Shown here one piece after another: positions 1 through 14,367 of a DNA stretch of 64,000 nt; within the stretch, counting starts at the first letter, position 1, and each line of letters begins with the position of its first letter. The notes beneath the pieces were generated by a model that was given only the letters and a program-made list of their open reading frames with translations, had not been told where the DNA came from and did not search any database. Source of the DNA: Verticillium longisporum (lineage: Eukaryota > Ascomycota > Sordariomycetes > Glomerellales > Plectosphaerellaceae); assembly GCA_019188255.1 (NCBI GenBank), contig JAETXT010000006.1:930001-994000 (forward strand), given 5' to 3'. Position numbers and translations under genes: made by a program.

Positions 1-3000
1 TTACTCTATTAATACTTTATTTAATTAAATATAATAATAGAGAAATGCTTAATAATAGATCTTATAGTATTATAATAAAGCTATAAAGAATATAAAGTTA
101 GCGAAACTCGTTAGATCGCTAGAATCAATAACCCTATAGATTTAATAATTAAAGGAGTACTAAACTAAGTACTAGAAGCACTAATAAGCTTTAAAAAAAT
201 TATAATTAGGATTAAAGGATAAATTAAATATTAAGAAAAGAATAATTAAAGCGTAAAGGTAATTAATATTAATAGAAATATAGTAAAGCTTAAAAATAAG
301 TATTCTAGAAGTAAAAATAATAACCCTATAATTAGTAAAATAATAAAGTAATTAATCTATAAAGCGGACTAAGCCTTAGAATCTAAAGAATCCGAGTTTA
401 ATTATTTTAGCGAATCCTATTAGAGGTAGTTAAAGAGCTATAGAGCTATAGCCCGCTTAGCCGCTTTATAGTTAATATTATTAAGATTATTAAGGTCTTT
501 ATTAAAGTCGTTACCCCCCTTTACTTCCTCCTCTTTAGCGATTATTAATATACTTTTTATAATAGTACACTATTTCTCTATATCCTATATCCTCTATTAG
601 CTAATTATACGATTAGGTAATTAAGGAAATAATAGAGAAGAGAGCTTATTAGCTTATTATTCTTATCTTAAATAGTTAAAAACTTTATAATAGGCTTAAA
701 TACCTTAATTAGATTTTAAATAATAATCGTTAAAGCTATAAATACTAGAAAATAGAGATCGCGGAAGTTTATATTAATTTATAAGAGTATTTAGAGGTAT
801 ATTTATAATAATAGGAACCCTTAAGCTCTAAATCGAAGTATATACTATTAGTATTAATTTTAGTTTATTTACTAATAAAGTAAGACTTTAAATACCCTAA
901 ATAGGGGACTTTATAAATATTACTATATATATATATTATATCCTAGATTAATAGCTCTTATAATTAGTACTAACTAGGTTCTTATACTTTGCTATTCTCT
1001 TAATAGGAGCGGTAATAAGTATAAGGGCTTTACGCTTAAGTAGTATTATCGAGGCTAGGGATAAGAGAAAGAGAAAGAGAGAAAGAGTAGTAAAAAGGGG
1101 GATTTATTAATCGTTGGAGCTCTAAAATAATAGATTAGGCTAGCTAATCTTAAAATAAAGAATCATTATAGGGAAGAGAAAAAGTAAAAGGTTTAGAGTT
1201 ATTATAATTTATTAACTAGATATATAGATTCTTAGAGTATAGTATTTACTAGACTAGCTTAATAGGATCTATTAACCCTATTTAGGCGGTTTAATCCTAT
1301 TATTCCTATTAAAAGGCTAATAAAAGGTAATTATAATTATTCTTCTACTCTTAATTATTAAACTAGCGATTTAGAGACTTTAGGAGCCTATATCTAGCTA
1401 TTATAAAAGCGCTATTTAATTAGCTATTTATTTCCTTTATTAAAGGGCTTAAAGGCCTATTCCTATTATTTAATTATAACTTAATTCGTTTCCTTAGAGA
1501 GCTATTTAGCGACTAGTTCGAATAATCTATAGCGCTAGGGATTAGGGATTTAGCGCTTATAGGAATAGTAGTATTAAGCTACGTTTTTCCTTATTCTATC
1601 TATTATTCTCCTAATATTACTTATTCATTTATTTATTTATTTATTTTATAGATTAGGATAGTAGATCTAATATACTAGAGATTAGAGGATTATAAGTATA
1701 TTAGAATAGCTATTAACCTAGGTAATAGAGCCCGATATTAGTCCCTTAAGTAATCCTATCTATATAGAAAAGATAGCTAGTATTAAATTAATATTAAAGG
1801 ATTACTTAGGTCGGTGATTACTATATAGGATTTACCGATATAGTAATTACTAGGGCTAGGATTTATAGCTCTTAGGAGTATATGATTTATAGCTTACGTA
1901 ATCGGTGAACTAGATAGGTATATCTAATTTACGTAGGTAGTAGTAATTTAAAGAGATAATATTAATAATTATTATAAGTCTTATATTACTAACCCTATCT
2001 ATTTAGAGCTCTTAGGCATAGTTAAAGTAATGAATCGGGGTTTATATAAGTAGTAAAGCCCTCTTAATAATTTAAATATATTATATATTCGTCCTCTATA
2101 TTTAAAGCTATTATATTATTATTTATAAATATTCTTATATATTTATTATAATTATAGAGGAGCTAGTTTATAAATCGCTAAATATATATTAATAATTTAT
2201 AAAAGCTTATTAATATTACTTTTAAATACTCTTATTCTTAATAGCTAATATTAGTAAACTATTCCCTATATTCCTTCTTTATTAGAAATTAATAGAAAAA
2301 GGAGTATATATCTATTATTATAATATATCCTTTCCCTTATAGTCTTTCGATAATAGATAATTAGAATAATATCGGGTATATATCTAATATAGTAATTTTA
2401 TTTAAGGCTTAAAGATCTATTATTATTTGCCCTTTATATATACTATTAACTATCCTTTAAATAATAAAAATTAAGCTCCTAAATAATATAAGATCTATGA
2501 TTTATTTAAATCTTCTTTATTTATAAAAATCATTAAACATTTAATCTAGAAATTCTCTATCTTCGAAGCTATTAAAGTATATTTTCTAATTAATCTTTTA
2601 ATTATAATATCCTTTAATTAATAGGATTTTTAATTCTTAATTATATAATACTTTAATAATTCCTATATTATTCTAAACTTCTAAATATTTCGCTATTATC
2701 CTAGATATTCTCGCTATAAAGTAATTATTATATTTAAAGATCTTAACTCCTTCTAGTATTATCTCTATTAATATAATTAAGCTCTTAATAATCCTAAGCT
2801 TAGAGTTAGTATTTAGATATTTATTAAATCTTATTCTTAGCTTATTTATATTCTCTTCTTTAATAATTTATTTAATTATCCTTCTTTTAAGGAAACGTAT
2901 TACTTTATTTAATAGGATATAAAGGCTACTTTCTACTTTAAAGGGCCTTAGGCTCTTTAAAGGGCCTTTCCTAAGTATTATTATAAGCTTATCCTTATTA

Positions 3001-4290
3001 TTCTTTATAGGGATATTAATTAATTTATTTATTAAGAAATATAGATTACTTTCTATTATAATTATAAATTTAAATCTATAGCTTTTAACTCCTTCGACCT
3101 TCTCTAAATAAATAGTATTTATTCTATTTAGCTAGGATATATCGTTATTTTCTTAGCTACGAAAGCTTTTCGGGGAACTAAGTTAACCTTAGAATAGATC
3201 GAGGTAGGAATTCAGATCTTCTTAGCTATCCCGATTTCGATATAGCTAAAGGAGTTTAGAATATCTACTTAATTTAGGACTAGGAATTCCTAGCTAAGGA
3301 GGAGATTAGCGCTAAAGTACTTTATTATCTATACTCTTATATATAGATAGGCTATTATAGGCTATCCCTTAATAGTATTAATTACTTAAACTATAAATAT
3401 TACTTATTCTAAGGCTTTTATATTACTAATTCTATTAAGTTCTATATTCTAGCTTATATCGAAGCTATATTCTAGAATAATATCGAGTACTCTTTTATTA
3501 ATTATATAATAGCTAGCCCCTAAGTTAATATATATATTAAAGCGGTTCTCTCTATAATCGTTAATAATCTAGATCCTAATATATATAAAACTATACTTTA
3601 CCTATTCTAGTTCTAGTATTATCTAGGGCTTCCTATCGATTACCTTTATATATTTTAGCCCTAGTATCTTCTAATAAGCTTACTAATATTTAATAATTAT
3701 ATTATTCGATCTATAAATTATATAATAGTTATAGTATTATTCTACGATCTAGAACTTATCTTTATATTTAGCTATAAACCTAAAGAAGTCTACTTAATAA
3801 TTATTATCGGTATTCTTATCGTTTACTAATTAAGCTAAGTCTTTATTTATTAATTCGCTATTTAACTTAATATCCTTAGTTTTATAGATTATTTATTAAT
3901 AATTAACTTACTATTCCTATATTAATTTAAATTAATATTATAATATCCTCTATAATATTTATAATATCCATTCTATAGAACTTTTAGAATTTATAAAACT
4001 CATTCTAGCTTTAAATAAGCGTTAATTAGTAATTAGGTTTATATATATTTATAAAGAGCTTCTATTTATTAAATAGTTTAAGCTTAAGCTAAATACGTTC
4101 TAAGTTCCTTATATATTAATTATTAATATTAAGTAATTAGAATTATCTTCTAGGTTTAGATTTTTATAAGTCCTATTTATTATAGAATCGAGTATTCCTT
4201 TATTAATTCCCTATTAAATATTTAAATTAGATTAATAGTCTCTATATTCTATAGAAGTAATTTTATCTCTATCTAATTATAAAGCCCTAA
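1..4290. repeat. AT-rich RIP-mutated repeat tract
   Basis: The tract is dominated by TpA, with CpA and TpG almost absent while CpG (tcg, acg, gcg) persists. This is the expected product of repeat-induced point mutation acting on CpA on both strands. No open reading frame longer than a few dozen codons survives. The right edge is abrupt near 4290, where normal GC-rich sequence begins. It presumably derives from one or more transposons, but I could not assign a family: a short stretch near 2940-3060 faintly recalls a reverse-transcriptase/RNase H region and does not hold up codon by codon. Confidence 0.85.
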
Positions 4291-5074
4291 ACCTTTTCCG
4301 GAGACGGAACGTCCCACACGCGTCACGGAGCCCTCCATCACACAGTGTTGCCTCGAAGCAGGAGTACACCCACCCAACCTTCCAGGGCAAAGCAAGACAG
4401 ACGCAGACGACGCAGCGCTGTGCTTCGGGTTCCACAAGACCCAGCGCCCGTCATCGTCACGTCACGATCATACCAAGGAGACAGGATCGCCGGACGAAGG
4501 ACAGAGCGAATCTCGCGTGCTCTGCCTGGTCCGTCCTTGCAACGACCCGGGTCGTATGTACAAGATGGCCCCTTTCAAATGCAGACGCCATCAAGCCTTA
4601 GGCCACCGAACCTTCTTCACTCTGTCACCTTGCTTCATCAGCTTATCGAGATGTGGCGAGCTTCTAACAGGGTGAAGGACCATACATTCGAGCAGATCCT
4701 GTACCAGCCACGTTAGCAACAAGGGACTGTGGAAACACTGCGAGGCCTTTTCAACAGCAGGAATGCAGCTCCTAGCCCGACGTTGTGACAGTGACCAGGT
4801 CTCCAAGTTCTCGTGTCCCACAGACAACAAACCACAGTGACATCACGAACTTCAAACGACATGCAACTGTGAACCGGGTATATGCATGCGGCGATATGTC
4901 GGCAACGCCTCCTAGCTACCTAACGACCATGTGACTCCGGGCGCCGATACGATTACGCTTCCCACATTCCCAACCTAGCACACTCAACCCCCTGGTCACG
5001 GCCCGTCTCCATCCCAATACCCATGTGATCATGTAAGACAACGTCGAAACAAAAAAGAAGAAGATTAAATGACC
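4291..5074. other. Intergenic DNA between RIP tract and transcription factor gene
   Basis: Ordinary-composition DNA running from the edge of the RIP tract to the 3' end of the minus-strand Zn2Cys6 gene. The short open frames here (for example 4345-4716) are Arg/Ser/Pro-rich without a recognisable domain, so I see no gene. Confidence 0.5.
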
Positions 5075-7666
5075 TCATACACCGCCACCCATAAAGGCAG
5101 CGAGGTCGTCCAGTTCCAGGAGCTGGCGCTCAAAGGCCGAGCAGAGCTCCACAGCCGTCATGTCTTGCGGCACAGGGTTGGAGGGACGCTCGGTCTCGTG
5201 GGTTCCAATGCCGTTGCTCGGAGGCGCAGGCACCGCCGATGGCGAGCGCTTGGGCTCCGACGCCGGCGCCGGCGGTGGGCTGTTGGTGGTAGCAGGCGTT
5301 CCAGCGATGCTTCCAGAGCCGCCGTTGATGGTCGTGACACCGGGCCGGCGGGGCAGCGGCACTGGGGGTTCGCTATCCCTTCCGCTCTCGCTGACGCTTC
5401 CGGCATGGTTGTGCGCGCTGTGCGCGGGACCGTGGGAAGAGACCTGGTCGTAGTCCATGGCATCGGCGTGGCTGCTCGAGTCAGGGTTCGATGCGGCCTC
5501 GTCCTTAATCGAGACCATCGGGTGATCGGGGCCACCCTGGGGCATCGGAGCAGAGCCGTCGTTGGCCAGCACGCGGTGCATGACCGTCAGGTGACGCAGC
5601 CACGATGCGATCAGAGGCCACGTCTCGACACCGTCTTGCATGAACCGGAGGCCGTCGCGGACGATGTGGGCGGCCGTCTCGACGGCGTTGGGAGGCGTCA
5701 AGGCCTTGAGGGAGAGGTACGCGACGGTGGCGCTGGCGGTGAAGGCGGAGAAGAGCATGACAATGGGGAAGCACAGGTTGGCCTCCTTTTCAAAGCCCGT
5801 CTCGAGAGCAGTCAGCATGGCGATGGTGCTGTGGCACGACGTGAAGAGGCGGTCGATGAGCTCGTGGCACTGCGGCGTGACACGCCACGTCTCAATGTTG
5901 AAATCGTGAGCCGTCACATATTGCAGCAGGCGACGGCGGTTGATGAAGATGGAGGAGCAGTGCAGCATGCAGTGCAGCATGGCGTACGTGAAACCAGACC
6001 CCATGGTGATGTGAAGATTGACCTGGCCGGGCTTGTCGGCATACTGCATGGGCAGAGAGCGGCGCAGGTCGTCAATGGCGCCCATAATCTGGCTGCACGT
6101 GGCGTCGCTGAACGTCTCGGTCGACGTGCTCATCAGCATCTGGATGACGTCGCGCCAGATTCGTGTGGCCATGACGATGTGACCAAATTCGCCAATGTTG
6201 TCGACATGCGCGCCGGGAGGCAGGCGAGGGGGATCGGTCAGGCTCAGAGTCTGGACGAAGACGGCGTTGCCAAAGGCAAAGTTCATGTCAGTGCATGGCA
6301 GTGAGACGTCGATGGTGTCGGCCCCCGACAGAGCGGGCTGGCGACCAGGGTGGCTCGTCAAGAGGCAGTCGAGGATGTAGAGCAGCCAGATGACGCGACG
6401 GAAGGACTCGTCCTCGAGGAAGCGCTCGGTTGTTCCGGGGTCGGCGTGGTGGCTATGAATGACACGATACATCTGGACCATGCGCGTAGCTTGGCCAAGG
6501 TAGATGTAGGCACGAACAGCGTTTCTCGAGCCCCACTCATGAATAATGACAAGGCAGATGGCCTGAATGTCAGCCAGCGATGGAGCATCGAGGTTGTGGT
6601 TGATCATGGACATGGCCTTGGCGGCAAAGTGCTCTGCGGCGCCCGTGGCACCACCACCCGACTGGGCGCCATATCGACGGATCAACGTGGGTGAGCTCCT
6701 ACGTCGGCATTAGCGGGCTTGCGTCAAGTGAGCCCGAGGGTCAAGAACCGAGGGGGCCAGGGGGGTGATCGGAAACCCCCCGGTCGTCGAGAGACGACCG
6801 AGCCGGCACTGGAGCTGGCCGTCCAGTCCATCTTGGGATCAAGGTGGAAACACGTATGACGGAGAACTTACCGAGCGGCACAGGTGAGAAGAGCATAGAC
6901 AAGGGCCGGGTCCATAGACGAGGTCTTCAGCTGACCGAGGAAGGTCGGTTTGTGGAAAACGACACAGGCGGGATATGTCTTGGAGATGACACGATCGCAT
7001 ACCTGGACGTGTTCGGGCGTGACCCTGATGGGGCGGGTTGGGGTTAGCCGTGGCACGGGATGAGATGAGGAAGGGATGAAGGCGCGCCGAGGATGAGTCT
7101 CCGAGTGGGGCGATGGATGATGGGCAGATGACCGGGTGGGGGATGGCGTTGGGAAGGGAGAAAGGCGAGCCAGTGAGGTTGGTGGTTAGGGTCGCCAAGC
7201 CCGGGGGGCGGCGGTCTTGAGGGAATGACGGAGCACAAGGGACAAGAAAGCCCAACGAGAGTGCGAGATGGGGGGGGGATGACGGCTCGATTTATCGTAG
7301 GCGCAGGCAACGGACCATTGCATGGTCGATGCAGAGGGAAAGAAAAAAAAGGGTAGAGACTCACTTCTCTGCGATAATGGCCTGACCGTGACGCGAGGTA
7401 ACGGCGGCCGGATTCGCGACACGCGTGTCGGGGTTCGAGGCGCCCACAGCAGGCAGACTCTCTCTGGCGGGACGATGCGAGGCGTGTCGAGCCGGCGACG
7501 CGCCGCCCATCGACTCGGATGGCAGATAGCATTCGTGCATGCCCTTGGCGCAGTTTTTGCAAGGAGCGCGACCGTTCTCGTAGACGCACTTGGTCTTGCC
7601 CTTGCGGCATCGCACACAGGCGCCGCCGGCCCTGAGGGCGGTGGAGCGGACCACGCCGGAGGACAT
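5075..7666 (-). CDS. Zn2Cys6 fungal-specific transcription factor
   Basis: Nuclear DNA-binding regulator of the Gal4-type zinc cluster class; target genes are unknown. Three exons on the minus strand: 7666-7365, 7024-6872 and 6698-5075, giving about 692 aa. Exon 1 carries the zinc cluster at residues 17-46 with spacing C-x2-C-x6-C-x8-C-x2-C-x6-C. Exon 2 starts VTPEHVQVCDRV after a GTGAGT donor and CAG acceptor, and joins exon 3 (SSPTLIRRYG) through a GTAAGT donor. Together these form the fungal-specific transcription factor domain (PF04082 type), with the typical WLLYILDC helix in exon 3. The C-terminal quarter is Pro/Ser-rich and disordered. The first intron is long (340 nt), so an extra small exon cannot be excluded. 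The nearest upstream gene is more than 7 kb away, so context gives no clue to the regulon. Confidence 0.9.
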
Positions 7667-8523
7667 GGCTGCGATGTGCGGTGGAAACGAAGAAAATGCG
7701 AAAGATGAGATGCGACGTTCAGGAGCGTCGTCGAGGACCCGATTGACGTGGTCTCGAGGATGGCGACGATGAGGTGAAGTGAGTTGAGTTGAGGTGAGGT
7801 GGAGGAAGAAAGAGTTGGGGGAGTACCAAGCTGAGCGATGGAGGAAGGTGCGCCCGTGGGCCGGATGAGGGCCCGGAAGGGTCCGGTGCTTTCTGTGCTG
7901 GATGGCCTGCTAGCGAGCAAGAAGCCGAGAATCAGCGACTGGACAGGGTCGAGGGCGAATGTCGTTCGGGGGCGGCGCTTCTCTGCTGTCGAAAACCGGG
8001 AGGCTTTCGGAGGACCAAGTTGGTGATGTTTTGGTGCTCGAGCAGGTCGATGAACGGGGGCGAAGGGGGTGGCCAGGCCGGACGGGAGTGGGAAGGAGGG
8101 AGGGAGGGAAAGGGAAAAAAGGGACGCGGGGGCCGGGGGCAGCGAGAGAAAAACTTGTGGGAGGGCGGCAGGCGGGTGGCAGGCGGGGAGGGGGCCTGAG
8201 GGCGACAGGGTCGGGCGGACCTTCTGGGCGCTAGGGGAGAAAGGTGGAGCTCTGGAACAGCCCAGCTTTTTGGGAAGGCACGGGCGGATCGGCTGCGGTG
8301 CCGGCTCTTGCCTTGCCTTGCCTTGCCTGTCATGTCTCGTCTCGTCTCGTGCTTTGCTTGCCTCTTTCTGCTCTGCCTGCTTCTCCTCTGCCGTGGCTCC
8401 TGCTTCTCCTCTGCTGTGGCTCCTGCTCCGAGACTATCGCTTGAGCCGCTGACGAGAGGGAAAGAGAAAGAGCGCCTGCCAGGTTGCGCGTTTGCCCTTG
8501 CTCCGTGCCCGTGCTCGTGCTTG

Positions 8524-8525
8524 TG

Positions 8526-8585
<60 letters not shown>

Positions 8586-8586
8586 C
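8524..8586. repeat. (TGCC)n microsatellite, about 15 units
   Basis: An uninterrupted TGCC tetranucleotide run of roughly 15 copies in the region upstream of the zinc-cluster gene. Open frames across it read as Ala/Cys/Leu/Pro repeats and are artefacts of the repeat. Confidence 0.95.
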
Positions 8587-11500
8587 TACTGCCACTGCCA
8601 GCCTGTGCATCTATTTTCGGAGACCTCGTCAGTCAAGACTGCCTCCTCCCCATATATCGACGTTGGTTTATTGCCCGTCGCTGTCGCCTGCTCTTTGCCG
8701 TGGATGGTTCTGTTTCGCTTGTCCTTGCTTTGGCTCGCGTCTGCACCAACCCGTCGAGTCCGGCGGCACCACCCAACACCTCATCTGCCTGGCCTGCTGC
8801 CTAGTGACCGGCCGGCCACAACAATAAACCAAATGGCTGGCATGGGCCTGAGTCTCGTTCTGCCTGGTTTTATTTGACGACAAGAATTGACGGCCCAAGC
8901 CAGCCCACCCCATCACACGAAAGCCTCTGATGAATTGGGCATTGCTTCGCGTCGCGGATCGGGGGGACTCGACACCCCCAGCCCCAGGCGACCAACCGAA
9001 CCTCCGTGGAATCCGCCGCGCCGACCGAGCATAAGCGTGGATCCCCCTTCCGTCCACCATTGTCTTCGACCCTCCACTTTCTTCTTGGCGCCTCACCGTC
9101 ATCTGCTGCCATCGCCGACGGACCTTCTCCTCCCCTCGTCAAAACTGAACGCCGATGGGGGTGACTCGACAAGCCCGCCGACAAAAAGCAAAGCGCCAGA
9201 TGCCTGACCACAAACCGGTCCGGCCGACCTGGAAGCAACCGTCAGTCAGCCCCCCAGCCAGTGGGAACCTACTCATCCGGCCCATGCGCGAAATGAACAA
9301 GGTGTGAGTTCGGAGGGCGCCCGGACCACCGCGTCGCCCACTTTCGCGTGAATCTCCCTCCTGATGGCCTGCGACGCGGGCACTGGGCAGAAAATGGCAG
9401 CAGTGGTCACGTCCCCTGGCTCCCTGCCTTGGGGGAGGGCAGGAAGCAAAATACGCCCCTGCAGCTTCATCGGGCGGTCTAGCCCGGCTAGAATGGACAG
9501 ACACTCTGCTCACCACCCGTCACCTGTGGCCTGGTACTTCTCGGGTCACCCGTTGCCTGGTACTTGTCGGCCGGTCCCCTAACCCTTTGCCCACCATGCC
9601 GCGGAAGATGCATTCTCCTGACTCTTGAATTGGTGGAAGCGACCGAGTCCTCCCCATTGAAATGCGAAATGGGGCATCAATAGTCGCAACAGCCAAGGGG
9701 CAGGCACCAGGCGCTCTCTCTTTGCTCGGTCTCCGATAGGGGGTGGTGGCTGCCAGCGCGGCAAAAATGCAGGAGCGAGCAGGAGCAGGCGTCCGCGATC
9801 GATGATGCAGAGGACTGGCCTCATGTCTGCAGCGGCACAATCACACCGGTCTTCTCTTACTACTCCCAACTGCTTCCTTCAGGAATCATCGTTTCATGCC
9901 GCCGTCCTTCGTCTTGTCTCCTCCCTTTCCCGGAGGATACCCATCTCCGAAGGCAACACCACCTCCAGCGAACGTGTTCGACCCTTTCCCACACCCAGAC
10001 AAATGGACCCCGGACCCCAGATCCCAGACAAGCTCGGCACCCTCTTGCGTCCCCCCCGAATGTTGGCCAACACCACCACGGGCGCAGCCTTTTCCCATGT
10101 CGCGCATCCTCAAAGCGCTCGTGCCATCCGTCCCCCGATCGATCGCATGATAGGCGGGTGCTGGCGATATATCCTCCCTCGAACCAGTCAAGCCTCCTAC
10201 TTATACTTTGCCACGGCTTCACGGTGGCTTTTCTGTCCCGGCATCGAGGCCTCGTCGTCTCCAGCCATTTCCTCGACATATGGCTGTCTCCATCGATTCA
10301 CGAAATCTCAATCACAACGAAGGTAGGGTCGAGGTGCCGAGTGTACTGTTGTCCACAGACTAGGTAGCCTTCGGCGGACAGGAGTTGAGTGGGGCCGGCC
10401 CCCCAGCGTTCCTCGACAAACGCCCAGACGGTCACAAACACTCTTGTTCCTGCGCCTCGCCTCGCGGCGAAAGACAATACTCCCGTGTACCGTCAGATCC
10501 AGGACGCCCGACACCACAGGAATGACGTCGGACAGCGCACACCCAACGACCTCGAAATGGCAAGCCTGTTGCCTTGCTTTCTGCCTTGTGTGACACCGAT
10601 GGGCCTTTCCGTGTGTAATGCCAGCCGAGTCGTCCACACAGATGATAGCCTCTGTACATTTCAGCCGGCCTATGCCTCCTTCATGTGTGTTACCCCCCGG
10701 CCGGGCCACGTCGACAGCCCCCGCCCCTTTTCTTCCAGCATGTGCCACTAGGGCCCAAGATCCCGAGCCAGTCCCCCGCCAAACGCCATCTCCTTCCGAC
10801 GGTGCACCATGCCCGTTCTGCCATGATCTCTCTGTCCACTCGCGACAACTGCCATCGACCAGCCACCACGAGTCACTCAATTGTCTTTCGCGTTCATCGG
10901 GGTAAAAAAAAAAAAAAAAACGCGGCCAACCCTTGTCGACACGCCATTCGAACGCCCTGCCGAGTATCCAATCCAGCAAACCCACGCCATTCCCCGCCAA
11001 ACCCTCGGAGTTACAGCAACAATCCCACCCCGTCACGGAGCGTGCCCTAAGATTGCCCTCCCGTATTGCCGAGCCTGCCGAGTCGTCCCCCGATGTGTCA
11101 AAAGCACTCAGCCCGCAACTTGAGCCTCTGACTTCTCTTTGCTGCAAGCAGTCTCCTGAATAAGGTGGAGACCTGATTGTTCTGGGAACCGATGCCGCCC
11201 TCTGGCCTCCATGCGACCGGGACCTGCGTTATCCTCGCCGTGTGGAAGCTCTATTGGGTCTGCACGGCCCGCCGACCATTGCCTCGGTCTTCGCCGCGAA
11301 CGATCATCAGTGGAGTAAATTAGGCCCGGCCAACGGAGCATACTTTAGGAGGGACCGGTGCTTTCTGTTCAATATCCATTACGAGTGCACTGGAAAGAAC
11401 GTCATTTCATTCCGTCCTGCATCGGCCTCGACCGCGCCCACGAAAAAGCCGTCGATGGTCAAATGGCGTTGAATTTTCCTTGGGACCCCCTCACCATTCT

Positions 11501-14367
11501 CTCTCTCTGTCGCCTTCCCCTCCTGGAACGCCCCCCTGAGCGAGCCTCAGGCCGATCGTGGTCCCCTCGGGCTCAAACACCGTCGCCCGCCACCCGTTGC
11601 TTTCCATACCCATGCCGCGCAGGCGCATGCAGGACCAGCCAATGACTGGCGCCAGCTGCCCCAGGGCGGCTGTCCACATGTAGCCGGTGTGGGTGCCACG
11701 ACGGCGACACGCAAACTGAGCGCGCCTCTGGCTGTGCAGAGTGGAAAAGGTCAGTGGCACCTTGCCCATCAGCTCAAGTGGCGCCGAAAACAGAGTCACG
11801 CTCCGGCATCGCCTCACTTGTCCGCCCCCCTCCCGACGCTAATCGACTCAGCTGCCCGCACAAAGTCAGGTGTGCGCCATTTTCTCCTCCGGGCTGATCA
11901 ATACAGCGGCCGTTCGTTGAAGGACGCCCCTTCTCCGTATTGCCGGCCGCCACCCACTTTTCCCACATTGACGGTTGGGTTCTGAGGCGGCCAAGCAAAC
12001 GGGGTCATGCACAACTGCCTCCGCGGATTCCGCCGGAAACACTTTGGGTTGTCCCGTTCGACTGTCCGTATCCGAAACGTCTGGGCACTCCCCGCTCATA
12101 TCTCGTGCTGCTCATGGTAGCTGTCGTCATGTACGGTGTGGGCTTACTTAACAGGCAATGCGTGGCAGCGCGACGGACAAACAGTTTTCGCAACCACTTT
12201 TTTTTTCACACAAGGGTCGGCATCGACTGACGGAGCCAAACCTTGGCAGCAAACAAACGCGAGTGCGTGTGTGGGTAATCGACCCTGTCTGTTCTGCAAC
12301 AAAATGATTCATACCGTAGTGACACCGATGCTTTTCGAGACAAGACTTCGTAGCCTGAGACCTGATTTCGATTGGCAAGGGCAACGAGCAAATAACGGGC
12401 TCGGGAGACGCCTCCGGAGCCTATTACTTCCGGGACCCCGAAGCGGGGCACGGGCCAATTAGCCTTGAGCGTCAATCTCACCCCCCAAACATGGTATCGT
12501 GTCGGGAGTGCCCCCACCTTTTCTCATTGACTCGGCACTTCGCTGCCCGGCGATAGTCTCCAAGGCCGTCACGGGATGACTCAGTGCCGTGATTGTCATG
12601 CCGCGACATCGATGTCGGGGCGTAGTTGGCAGATTCTTAACCAGCTTCAAATACACATGTAGCATGGCAATCGGTTATTTGGTACCCACGTGGGCTCTCT
12701 CAAGGTGGTGACGCGGTCTCTTCTGTACGTGGAAATGATCAAGAGTGATCGGCCCTAAGCCACTGGTCAGGATCAGCACGAATACATCGACTTTACAGTC
12801 ATGTTTGCCCCAAAGTGTCACTGCTCACCGCCTTCAGTCCGTACATGGCTTATGAGAATCAAGGCCCCAACGGACGTCGAACGTCATATCGATAGCAGTC
12901 ATTCCATTGCGTCGTTGGAACAGTATCAACAGCAATTCGTCTCCAACAATAACCACTAGAAGCAACATGATCCTGTTGCCGCTGGCTATGCAACCCTTAT
13001 CTTCTGCCTCATCTCTGCCGTTTGGCCACAGGACCTTGCAATGGAGTTTGATCTTGCTGCTTGGGTGCCAAACCCGGTGTGATGAGAAATGATCACACAA
13101 CAGTCTGAGTGAATCCAGTTGAAGGCCTCAAATCAGTCTTTTGTGTTAAAAGAAAGTCGTCAAGCCCAGCTTCTCACCGCTACTCCGCAGCTCTCTGAAT
13201 CCCTCCCGTACACACGCGGGAACTACCATCTCAGACATGCCGTTGTCGTCAGTAGTCTTGGCGTTGGGTCGCCCACTGCGTTGCGCTGGAAGCTGTGGCT
13301 GAGACGTTACTGACGCGAGGTCAGGCATTGATACGGTCATGATTCCCAAGAGGAAAAACAGCCTTCAACAAGTGGCTGAGACGTTATCGATTAGTTGTCC
13401 TGACTTGGAGTGTAGGCCGCGCATCGGGCGCATCAGGCCTTGAGAAGGATCATGCCGAGATACTCTGACGAGTACGTCCTTGTTAGCAACTTAAGGACCA
13501 CGCGGTCTACCGTATAGGCGATAGGGATCGATGACTTCTCATTATGCGTCTGATTGAGTGCTCACCCATTACTTACCCTCTCAATAACCGACGGCATGTC
13601 TTGAGATGAAGAGCTGGATCAGGCGCTGACGTTGCGCTCTTCGAGAATCATGGCTGCCTATCTTAAGACTAGGGCAACCAAAATGATGGAAGAAAGGATT
13701 AAGACTACATGGGGCCGAGCGAGACGCCAGCGTGATCATACTTGGAATAATACAGGCAGGCTACATCAACGCCTCCCCGGATCTTTTCTATTGACTAGGC
13801 GTACCTGCAGGCCACCGAGCGTCCTGGCGGGATTTCCGACCTCTTACATACACAAGTTCAAGAGTACAGAAAGGATGGGTTCCGGCTATGCATGCTAGTC
13901 ATTGTTTACCAAAGAGAGAACCATCAATGACGACATTTAGTCATTCGGTGGTTGTGCCGGGCAATGCTTCAGCCTATCGACATGCAGCCAACACTGCCAT
14001 CTAAATAATGGAATGATTAGGCCATTCGGCTTAGTGAACGAGAGACCTTGGGCATCCTGTACCTTCGATTCAGACGTGAATACGTATTGATGAGGGGCGT
14101 CTCAGAATATGTATGGGAAACATCCGGTTCGCGGAACGGAAGTAGGCCACAGAAGTATCGCTGGATGCAGCACATTTGCAACCTGATCGAGGCATCTCTT
14201 TCTCTTGGCTGAATACCAGCCTTACCCATGTCGAGAACCCATATCATGTGACCACCGGCTGAGAGGCGCCAAGCAGACAGCTATATGGAGGGCCGTAGTC
14301 CTGGGATCTCCAGCTATGGTGTTCGAGAGGATGCAGAACATGGCCACCACCTGCACATCTATCAGAA

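Noticed and set aside
2930..3070. Possible Ty3-type reverse transcriptase/RNase H relic
   Set aside because: The match fails when checked codon by codon, even allowing for RIP transitions.
4345..4716. 123-aa plus-strand frame next to the RIP tract
   Set aside because: Arg/Ser/Pro-rich, no domain, no promoter or splice support.
8308..8877. Cys/Leu/Pro-rich plus-strand frames
   Set aside because: Produced by CTTGC, CTCGT and TGCC simple repeats.
10308..11147. 279-aa minus-strand frame in the gene-poor tract
   Set aside because: Contains a Phe run from the poly-A/T stretch, irregular composition and no domain or splice partners.
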